NCBI GenBank assembly: GCA_964625175.1
Contig: CAZVAO010000130.1
Span: 1 to 5,155 of the forward strand
Origin: CAZVAO01 sp964625175
GTDB lineage: Bacteria; Bacillota; UBA994; PWPR01
Length of the DNA stretch: 5,155 nt
Direction of reading: 5' to 3'
Shown piece after piece: positions 1 to 4,598 of the stretch. Position 1 is the first letter of the stretch. Each line of letters opens with the position of its first letter. The notes under the pieces are model-generated. The model made no database searches. It saw only the letters and a program-made list of their open reading frames with translations, and was not told the DNA's origin. The position numbers and the translations under genes are program-made.

Positions 1-264
1 ATTCCAAAACCAGATTACCGCGTTGGCACAATGTTTATCGATGAGCTTTGGGTAGCCCCAGAATATCGACAACGAGGCTTCGCCAAACAGCTCCTTCTTA
101 AAGTCATCGATCTTACCTCCCAAAAAGCACTGTGGCGACTCCGACTTTATGTTGAGCCTGACAATCGTGCTGCCATTAGATTATATGAATCCGTCGGTTT
201 AAAAAACAGCGGCAGTGCGAATTTCATGGAACTTGACTGTGCCTCAGCACCGAATATTTTCTAG
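1..264 (+). CDS. GNAT-family N-acetyltransferase, C-terminal part (5' end outside window)
   Basis: The reading frame is open from the first base (IPKPDYRVGTMFIDELWVAP...) to TAG at 262-264, giving 87 residues, so the true start lies upstream; the ATG at 31 is internal. GNAT enzymes move an acetyl group from acetyl-CoA to an amine. The visible part holds the core acetyl-CoA site: a beta strand (FIDELWVAP) followed by the motif A pyrophosphate loop RQRGFAKQLL (the R/Q-x-x-G-x-G/A pattern), then a helix. Next come the strand LRLYVEPDNRAAIRLYESVGL, containing the typical N-x-x-A-x-x-x-Y-x-x-x-G-F/L motif B, and a short tail ending in MELD. The acceptor substrate cannot be inferred because the N-terminal half is missing. 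The next gene starts 11 bases after this stop, so the two are probably co-transcribed. The family call is secure; the substrate is unknown. Confidence 0.9.
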   Translation: MPKPDYRVGTMFIDELWVAPEYRQRGFAKQLLLKVIDLTSQKALWRLRLYVEPDNRAAIRLYESVGLKNSGSANFMELDCASAPNIF

Positions 265-275
265 AGGGTAGTTGT

Positions 276-770
276 ATGAAGACCTTACTTGTTATTAATG
301 GTACGATGGGTGTAGGGAAAACCACAGTGTCCATGCTACTCCAGCAGCGATTAATGCCATCAATATTCCTAGATGGTGATTGGTGCTGGTTTATGAACCC
401 ATGGCATGCAAATGACTTAAATAAAACAATGGTTGAAGATAATATTGTTCATCTATTAAACAGTTTTTTAAACAATCCTCAATTTGATTGGATTATCTTT
501 TCATGGATTCTTCATGAGGAACGTATCTGGCAGGGACTTGCACAAAGACTGGATTTAGATCAATGCCACATTAAGCGTTTTACCCTAACCTGCAACCCAG
601 ACGCACTAGAGAAACGCATGGTCAATGATCACCGAACCACCGATGTCATAACTAAGTCACTCACAAGACTCGACCAGTATCTAGATCAGCAAACCATCAA
701 GATTGATACGACAGATTGCACCCCTGAGGAAGTCGTGAATTTAATCTGTTCTCATCTAGCAATCGATTAA
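276..770 (+). CDS. Small P-loop NTPase, AAA/nucleotide-kinase-like
   Basis: A 164-residue cytoplasmic protein starting at ATG 276, with an AGAGGG ribosome binding site at 263-268 and a 7-base spacer. The N-terminus is a beta strand (TLLVING) running straight into a Walker A loop GTMGVGKTT (residues 9-17). A strand then ends in LDGDW (32-36); this acidic D-G-D motif after the first helix is typical of small kinases that phosphorylate nucleotides, sugars or antibiotics. Residues 70-79 (FDWIIFSWIL) form the hydrophobic strand where Walker B is expected, but without the classic terminal DE pair. Residues 100-107 form another core strand (KRFTLTCN), and R114 and R120 sit where lid arginines are found. 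The size fits single-domain kinases of the AAA_33-like group. The substrate is unknown. It may act with the upstream acetyltransferase, but co-location is the only support. Confidence 0.8.
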   Translation: MKTLLVINGTMGVGKTTVSMLLQQRLMPSIFLDGDWCWFMNPWHANDLNKTMVEDNIVHLLNSFLNNPQFDWIIFSWILHEERIWQGLAQRLDLDQCHIKRFTLTCNPDALEKRMVNDHRTTDVITKSLTRLDQYLDQQTIKIDTTDCTPEEVVNLICSHLAID

Positions 771-803
771 ACCCCATTCACTGCAAAACAGTATTTAAAA
801 AAT

Positions 804-850
804 AATCCTCCACCAGCAAACAGCCACTAACGGGGCTCTGGTGGAGGATT
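804..850 (-). terminator. Rho-independent terminator of the MFS gene, possibly bidirectional
   Basis: A perfect 13-bp inverted repeat: AATCCTCCACCAG (804-816) pairs with CTGGTGGAGGATT (838-850). Inside it AGCC (822-825) can also pair with GGCT (834-837), leaving an 8-base loop and a 5-base bulge. Read on the - strand the stem is followed at once by a run of six T (complement of 797-802), the classic intrinsic terminator form, and it begins 24 bases after the transporter stop. On the + strand the following bases are only mildly T-rich, so it may stop the incoming kinase transcript less efficiently. No other terminator is visible between these converging genes. Confidence 0.85.
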
Positions 851-873
851 CTTCATTGATTATACTTGCGTTT

Positions 874-2208
874 CTATGAACTTACGGGCCGACTCGGCTG
901 TTTCGCCAAAGCAGCCGCCACCATTCCTAGACCGACAATCACCATTGAGCCAATCATGACTTCACGATATCCACCGAATAGATCAAAGCACAGGCCAAAC
1001 GGCATTGGGCCAAAGGCCGATGCCATAACAGAGATCATCATGACGGATCCTCGAATGCTTCCGAGATGCTCCCGCCCGAAATAAGTCGGCCAAATAACCC
1101 CACCGATTACCGCATTCAAACCCATCATACTCCCTCGTAGAATACTGTAGGTCAGTGCTGCTGGATAGGTGCTTGTGTTAAATAGTACAATTATAGCTAA
1201 TAATAAGATCCCCATGGCCATAACCAAATAATGATGCAGTTTAAATTTAAGTCGATCTACCATTTGCCCACAGATCAGAACAACAGGAAAACGAATCACC
1301 GCCATAATGCTTAAAGCCAAAGCGGCTTGTTCAATACCCAAACCAACCCCACCCATGATGGATACTTGATGGAATGTTAAGCCAGTTCCAATCGCTGAGG
1401 GAATCATCATCACAAACATAACTAACCAAAATGTCGTGGTTTTCATAGCCTGCTTCAGTGTGAAAGAAGGTTCTTCCTCGTCAATAGCGATCGCTAATAC
1501 TTGTTGGCTGTGATCACCTGGGTCTAAATCACCATCTGGTTTTTTGCCTATTCGCTCCGGCTTGTCAATTATTAAGAAATAGGCAATCGGCAACATAATT
1601 CCCCATAAAATGATTGCCCAAATACGCCATGATGTCCGCCATCCCAGTTGATTTATTAAGGATGCATTAAAAACAGGAATCAAAGCGGCGCTGAGTACAC
1701 CGCCGAGCGAAACCAAGCTGACAGCAGTGGCTCTTTTCCTCACAAACCATTGGGGTGCAATCGTGGAAGAACTTAAACTCATTGAGCCTGAACCCACAAG
1801 CCGAATCATAAAGAATCCAATTACTAACATGATGGGGCTTGATACCACACTCATATACATAGCCGCTAGGCCAAACAGTAAAACCAAGGCAATTGTCATA
1901 AAGCGGTGACCTTTTTGATCCAGCCAACTGCCCACCTTCCACATAGTTAAACCCGCCGCTAATGTACCAAGGGAATACATGCTCGAAACAAGTGAACGAC
2001 TCCAACCAAACTCCTCAATATAGGAATTGATAAACATCGAAACGGAGAATGTCTGTCCTGGTCCAGAGAAGAAACTGATTGCTCCGGCCACAAAAACCAT
2101 CACCCAGCCATAAAAAAAAGGTGTTTTTAAAAATTGTTTCTGTTTATTTTGCATCTCTTCCATACCCAAAACCCCCATAACTAATGCGACTAGTGTACCA
2201 CAAACCAT
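874..2208 (-). CDS. Major facilitator superfamily (MFS) transporter
   Basis: A 444-residue inner-membrane protein with the hydrophobicity of 12 transmembrane helices in two halves, joined by a hydrophilic loop at about residues 214-258 rich in D and E. MFS motif A is clear between helices 2 and 3 (GSWLDQKGHR, residues 93-102, pattern G-x-x-x-D-x-x-G-x-R), with a degenerate second copy in the other half (GQMVDRLKFK, about 314-323). Residues 152-170 (PQWFVRKRATAVSLVSLGG) match the W-F-x-x-R-R-x-x-A-x-x-x-x-x-x-G segment of monocarboxylate/oxalate-formate-type transporters, so an organic anion is a reasonable but unproven substrate. The start is uncertain. ATG 2208 has AAGAG touching it, too close for normal use. 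ATG 2163 (M16) has GGGGG eight bases upstream, and ATG 2154 (M19) is also possible; both remove an odd hydrophobic tail before EEMQNKQKQF. The gene stands alone and faces away from the membrane operon. Confidence 0.9.
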   Translation of the reverse strand: MVCGTLVALVMGVLGMEEMQNKQKQFLKTPFFYGWVMVFVAGAISFFSGPGQTFSVSMFINSYIEEFGWSRSLVSSMYSLGTLAAGLTMWKVGSWLDQKGHRFMTIALVLLFGLAAMYMSVVSSPIMLVIGFFMIRLVGSGSMSLSSSTIAPQWFVRKRATAVSLVSLGGVLSAALIPVFNASLINQLGWRTSWRIWAIILWGIMLPIAYFLIIDKPERIGKKPDGDLDPGDHSQQVLAIAIDEEEPSFTLKQAMKTTTFWLVMFVMMIPSAIGTGLTFHQVSIMGGVGLGIEQAALALSIMAVIRFPVVLICGQMVDRLKFKLHHYLVMAMGILLLAIIVLFNTSTYPAALTYSILRGSMMGLNAVIGGVIWPTYFGREHLGSIRGSVMMISVMASAFGPMPFGLCFDLFGGYREVMIGSMVIVGLGMVAAALAKQPSRPVSS

Positions 2209-2226
2209 CTCTTATGACTATATTCT

Positions 2227-2239
2227 GTATATTGTATAC
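2227..2239. promoter_or_regulatory. Palindromic operator candidate over the MFS promoter
   Basis: GTATA-TTG-TATAC is a perfect 5-bp inverted repeat with a 3-base centre, covering the -10 region of the transporter promoter. A repressor bound here would block polymerase. The TTGTATAC core resembles sites used by GntR-family regulators, which often control organic-acid transporters, but no regulator gene is in the window, so the family is a guess. Such repeats also arise by chance in AT-rich DNA. Confidence 0.35.
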
Positions 2240-2257
2240 CTATTTTCTTTGAGTCAA
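2231..2257 (-). promoter_or_regulatory. Candidate sigma-A promoter for the MFS gene
   Basis: On the - strand, TTGACT (complement of 2252-2257, five of six matches to TTGACA) is followed after 15 bases by TACAAT (complement of 2231-2236, five of six matches to TATAAT). Transcription would start near 2224, about 15 bases before ATG 2208 or about 60 before ATG 2163. The spacing is shorter than the ideal 17. The leader is too short to place a ribosome binding site well before ATG 2208, which mildly favours the internal start. A palindrome lies over the -10 element. Confidence 0.4.
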
Positions 2258-2262
2258 TAGCG

Positions 2263-2291
2263 TTGATTTTTTGTTATGATAATGGTATTAT
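2263..2291 (+). promoter_or_regulatory. Candidate + strand promoter (distal) with overlapping palindrome
   Basis: TTGATT (2263-2268) and TATTAT (2286-2291, five of six matches to TATAAT) are separated by 17 bases. The -10 lies within the perfect palindrome GATAAT-GGT-ATTATC (2278-2292), a possible operator. If used, it would give the membrane operon a leader of about 260 bases. It is one of three candidates in a very AT-rich region, so confidence is low. Confidence 0.25.
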
Positions 2292-2303
2292 CTAGTTGTA
2301 TTG

Positions 2304-2332
2304 TTGACTGAACATATTCATAATTTTATATG
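2304..2332 (+). promoter_or_regulatory. Candidate + strand promoter (middle)
   Basis: TTGACT (2304-2309, five of six matches) is followed after 17 bases by TATATG (2327-2332, four of six). An AT-rich inverted repeat ACATAT (2312-2317) and ATATGT (2328-2333) covers the spacer and -10. If used, transcription of the membrane operon would begin near 2339, and the hairpin at 2374-2410 would be transcribed in the leader. It has the better -35 of the + strand candidates but a weaker -10. Confidence 0.3.
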
Positions 2333-2377
2333 TAGACATCAAACACCTGTGATTGGCACCTAGCATTATGTCAAATT

Positions 2378-2405
2378 ACAGCGTTAATTCTTATATATAC
2401 GCTGT
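2378..2405. repeat. 7-bp inverted repeat ACAGCGT / ACGCTGT, operator or leader hairpin
   Basis: ACAGCGT (2378-2384) and ACGCTGT (2399-2405) are perfect reverse complements 14 bases apart, with arm centres 21 bases apart, about two helical turns. The arms contain G and C in a region that is otherwise almost all A and T. With one bulged C the pairing extends through AATT on both sides (2374-2410), and five T follow (2409-2413), so as RNA it could be a weak attenuator. As DNA it frames a possible -10 (TATATA, 2392-2397) with ATGTCA (2368-2373) 18 bases upstream, which would suit a dimeric regulator. I cannot choose between these readings. Confidence 0.4.
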
Positions 2406-2425
2406 CAATTTTTGAACAAAATTAT

Positions 2426-2550
2426 GAGAGGAGGTTTGCATCATCACTTTAAAGACTACCGCTCCTGTTAGGAGAAACAGCGGGGTGGTCATCCTTAAAG
2501 TTAGTAATGTAACTGCTAAAAGATTCATTCCGTATTATTATAGGAGGTGA
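2426..2550 (+). promoter_or_regulatory. Structured 5' leader of the membrane-protein operon, with orphan Shine-Dalgarno
   Basis: The untranslated stretch before gene A is organised. GAGAGGAGG (2426-2434) is a near-perfect ribosome binding site with no ATG, GTG or TTG at a usable distance. Next comes an extended imperfect hairpin: CTTTAA (2447-2452) pairs with TTAAAG (2495-2500), GACTACC (2454-2460) with GGTGGTC (2484-2490, one G-U), and inside these either CTCCT/AGGAG (2462-2466/2470-2474) or CTGTT/AACAG (2465-2469/2476-2480) can form, but not both. AGGAG occurs three times (2429, 2470, 2542) with a single complement CTCCT, so ribosome binding site masking is possible. No run of T follows the hairpin, so it is not an intrinsic terminator. 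I do not recognise a known riboswitch class. Confidence 0.5.
2542..2550 (+). promoter_or_regulatory. Ribosome binding site AGGAGGTGA that fixes a TTG start for gene A
   Basis: AGGAGGTGA is fully complementary to the 3' end of 16S rRNA and lies 7 bases before TTG 2558. The next in-frame ATG in gene A is codon 12, inside the first membrane helix and without a ribosome binding site, so TTG is very probably the real start. Confidence 0.9.
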
Positions 2551-2557
2551 CACGCTT

Positions 2558-3334
2558 TTGATTTCTGAAGGAAGAGTATTCACATTCTTCATGTTGATTC
2601 TTGTAACTGCAATTATTGCTTGGTATCTTAAAAAAGGAAGCGATGGATGGGTTCCCAATATCCGAAGTATTCCTGGCTTAAACGCTATTGAAGAATGCGT
2701 TGGCCGTGCAACTGAAATGGGACGACCTGTTCACTATACCATGGGTATTGGTGCATTAAATAGTGCTGAAGGTGCCCAAATGTTTGCTGGGCTCGAAATT
2801 CTCGGGGTAGTAGCCCGCACGATTGCCCGATATGGCTCTAATTTAATCGTAACCATTTGCAAACCGCAAATATTGCCACTCGCCGAAGAAGTGGTTCGTC
2901 AGGCCTACTTAGCTGAAGGCGCTACAGAGCTTTATAATCCTGATACTGTACGTTACTTATCCGATACTCAATTTGCATACGCTGCAGGTGCTTTAGGTAT
3001 CATGTTCCGTGAAAAAGTTGCGGCCAATATCATGATCGGTGCATTCTGGGCCGAATCACTCGTTATGGCTGAAACCGGAAATCGGGTTGGTGCAATCCAA
3101 ATTGCTGGTACTGCACGTCTAACCCAGATTCCTTTCTTCGTAGCTACATGTGACTATGTTTTAATTGGTGAAGAGCTTTTTGCCGCTAGTGCAATTGCCT
3201 CTAAAAACCCTGTAAAACTAGGCAGTATCGCTGGTCAAGATATCGGCAAAGCCGTCGCTGTCGCTATGATTCTTGTTGGTACTCTCATGGAAACTGTAGG
3301 GGTCGATTCTCTGACAACCTTATTAAGCAAGTAG
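2558..3334 (+). CDS. Membrane protein A of a four-gene operon, possibly DUF6754 family
   Basis: 258 residues, starting at TTG 2558 behind a perfect ribosome binding site. Residues 6-24 form one transmembrane helix followed by KKGSDGWVPNIR; the positive charges after the helix place the N-terminus outside and the main domain in the cytoplasm. Residues 35-220 look like an alpha/beta domain: IPGLNAIEECVGRATEMGRP (38-57), the strand PVHYTMG with a glycine-rich turn (57-65), the strand NLIVTICKP (95-103), and IQIAGTARLTQIPFFVATCDY (180-200). A conserved-looking segment IGEELFAASA (203-212) and LGSIAGQDIGK (221-231) leads into a C-terminal hydrophobic stretch (231-249), probably a second helix. From memory the GEEL...GQD-x-GK pattern resembles DUF6754 proteins, whose function is unknown; I could not check this. 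No known catalytic motif is visible. It is first of four co-directional membrane genes, with B starting 15 bases after its stop. Confidence 0.8.
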   Translation: MISEGRVFTFFMLILVTAIIAWYLKKGSDGWVPNIRSIPGLNAIEECVGRATEMGRPVHYTMGIGALNSAEGAQMFAGLEILGVVARTIARYGSNLIVTICKPQILPLAEEVVRQAYLAEGATELYNPDTVRYLSDTQFAYAAGALGIMFREKVAANIMIGAFWAESLVMAETGNRVGAIQIAGTARLTQIPFFVATCDYVLIGEELFAASAIASKNPVKLGSIAGQDIGKAVAVAMILVGTLMETVGVDSLTTLLSK

Positions 3335-3349
3335 AAAGGGGGAAATCTT

Positions 3350-3763
3350 ATGAAATCAACAACTCCCATNNNNNNNNNNNNNNNNNNNNNNNNNNNNNNN
3401 NNNNNNNNNNNNNNNNNNNNNNNNNNNNNNNNNNNNNNNNNNNNNNNNNNNNNNNNNNNNNNNNNNNNNATGTATGCTAGTCTAGCTTTTTGGATTGCAT
3501 CTGCCGCTTATCGTGCATTTATTGCACGATCCGTTGAGGCAGGTATTCTTTTAATCAGTGCGACTATCGTCTTACTTGGTAAAGCGCCTGTAGGTGTTAT
3601 TATATGGAGCCAATTCCCTGCTTTAGGTAAATGGATTATGAACGTACCAAATGCTGCTGCCATGCGTGGCATCATGATTGGTGCAGCCATAGGTGCTATA
3701 GCGATGGGTATTCGGATTATGGTTGGTATTGAGCGCGGCTATCTTGGCAGCTCAGATCAGTAG
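3350..3763 (+). CDS. Membrane protein B of the operon, interrupted by an assembly gap
   Basis: The start is ATG 3350, with AAAGGGGG (3335-3342) 7 bases before it. Only six residues plus part of a codon (MKSTTP) are readable before 100 N. After the gap 97 residues run in frame from 3470 to TAG 3761-3763. They hold about three hydrophobic segments: an amphipathic first helix with arginines (FWIASAAYRAFIARSVEAG), a second (GILLISATIVLLGKAPVGV), then WSQFPALGKWIMNVPNAAAM, and a last helix (RGIMIGAAIGAIAMGIRIMVG) ending in IERGYLG. The repeated arginines next to small residues look conserved, but I know no function for them. The gap length is a placeholder, so the frame match across it may be chance and the true protein may be longer or shorter. 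The short spacing to A and C supports one transcript. Confidence 0.7.
   Translation: MKSTTPXXXXXXXXXXXXXXXXXXXXXXXXXXXXXXXXXXMYASLAFWIASAAYRAFIARSVEAGILLISATIVLLGKAPVGVIIWSQFPALGKWIMNVPNAAAMRGIMIGAAIGAIAMGIRIMVGIERGYLGSSDQ
3370..3469. other. Assembly gap: exactly 100 N inside gene B
   Basis: One uninterrupted run of 100 N, the conventional placeholder for a scaffold join of unknown size. It hides most of the N-terminal part of gene B. Adjacency of A-B and of B-C-D across it rests on scaffolding, although the same strand, spacing and protein type on both sides make a misjoin unlikely. Confidence 0.98.
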
Positions 3764-3764
3764 A

Positions 3765-3771
3765 GGGGAGG
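3765..3771 (+). promoter_or_regulatory. Ribosome binding site GGGGAGG that fixes a TTG start for gene C
   Basis: GGGGAGG lies 8 bases before TTG 3780. The nearby ATG 3773 is only one base from it and reads four codons to a TAG (3785-3787), so it is not a usable start. TTG gives the expected positively charged leader before the first membrane helix. Confidence 0.85.
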
Positions 3772-3779
3772 AATGAAAA

Positions 3780-4598
3780 TTGTTTAGTAAATTACAGAAA
3801 ATTGACAATCGTGTTATTTATGCTTTGGTACTAGTAGCAATTATCTTCCCTTTGTTGAATCCAATTGGGATCCCATTTAACATCGATGAAATGACTCAAG
3901 ATATATTTGACGAAGTAGAAAATCTGCCTGATGGTTCGGTCGTTATGCTTGCAGTTGACTACTCTGCAGGTGCTGCACCTCAAATTCACCCACAAGCAAT
4001 TGCTATGTTCAAACAATTGTTTTACGATAAAAATTGCAAGATTATCGTTACAGCGATTGCCTCCACTGGACCCTTGTTCTATGCCCAAATCATGAAAGAA
4101 GTGGGCGATACACACGGCAAAGTCTACGGTGAAGACTATGTTCATCTTGGATTCCTAGCTGGAACAGAAACTGCAATCGCTGCTTATGCTAATAGTTTCC
4201 AGAAAGCTTATCCAAGCGACTTTAATGGTACACCCATTGGTGATCTTCCCATGATGGCTGATATTAAAAGCGCTGCAGACATTGACTTTGCCATGATCTT
4301 CACTGCAAGTGAGCCTAGTCAATACGTACGCCAACTTCAAGGAGCATATGGTGTAAAACTGGGCATTGGTATTAACAGTGTAACGGTTTCTTCGCAGATG
4401 CCATATTACAACTCCGGTCAGCTAGTTGGTATCCTTAACGGATTAAACGGAGCAGCTGAGTATGAAGCTTTAGCAGGCTACCCTGGCACAGCTACTGCAG
4501 GTATGGATGCCGTTTCTGCAACCGCTTTAGTAGTGCTGGCATTTATCATCATTGGTAATATCGCTTGGGCTGGCTCCAGAAAAGAGGGGGCTAAATAA
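3780..4598 (+). CDS. Membrane protein C of the operon: large extracytoplasmic domain between two helices
   Basis: 272 residues from TTG 3780. A short basic N-terminus (FSKLQKIDNR) precedes a transmembrane helix at 12-32, so by the positive-inside rule residues 33-245 lie outside the cytoplasm; a second helix (246-264) returns the tail SRKEGAK to the cytoplasm. The domain has alternating strands and helices: GSVVMLAVDYSAGAAPQIHP (52-71), the strand CKIIVTAIAST (86-96), GEDYVHLGFLAG (117-128), DFAMIFTAS (169-177), and a very conserved-looking end, NSGQLVGILNGLNGAAEYE (211-229) then PGTATAGMDAVS (235-246). It is Rossmann-like in pattern, but no nucleotide-binding signature is certain. From memory, unchecked, the GQL-x-G-x-x-x-G-x-x-GAAEYE block recurs in uncharacterised proteins encoded beside DUF6754 genes. 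Gene D begins at the base after its stop, so the two are probably translationally coupled. Confidence 0.8.
   Translation: MFSKLQKIDNRVIYALVLVAIIFPLLNPIGIPFNIDEMTQDIFDEVENLPDGSVVMLAVDYSAGAAPQIHPQAIAMFKQLFYDKNCKIIVTAIASTGPLFYAQIMKEVGDTHGKVYGEDYVHLGFLAGTETAIAAYANSFQKAYPSDFNGTPIGDLPMMADIKSAADIDFAMIFTASEPSQYVRQLQGAYGVKLGIGINSVTVSSQMPYYNSGQLVGILNGLNGAAEYEALAGYPGTATAGMDAVSATALVVLAFIIIGNIAWAGSRKEGAK

Noticed and set aside
866..1084. Open frame on the + strand over the end of the MFS gene
   Set aside because: It is antisense to the transporter and begins beside the shared terminator; the product has no recognisable features.
2454..2494. T-box-like sequence (GGGGTGG near ACCGC)
   Set aside because: A T-box needs the order GGGTGG-N-ACCGCG in one block, an upstream specifier stem and a terminator with a T run. 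Here the pieces are in the opposite order and simply pair in a hairpin, and the downstream genes are not aminoacyl-tRNA or amino-acid genes.
2447..2500. Leader hairpin as an intrinsic terminator
   Set aside because: No T run follows the 3' arm (the next bases are TTAGTAATG), so termination there is unlikely.
2449..2658. Open frame on the - strand across the leader and the start of gene A
   Set aside because: It overlaps the strongly supported start and ribosome binding site of gene A, has no ribosome binding site of its own, and its product looks like no protein family.
3773..3787. ATG upstream of gene C as its start
   Set aside because: It reads only four codons to a stop and is one base from the ribosome binding site; TTG 3780 is correctly spaced.
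3831..4145. Open frame on the - strand inside gene C
   Set aside because: It is fully antisense to a well-supported membrane protein gene and has no ribosome binding site; its cysteine- and histidine-rich product is typical of a shadow frame.
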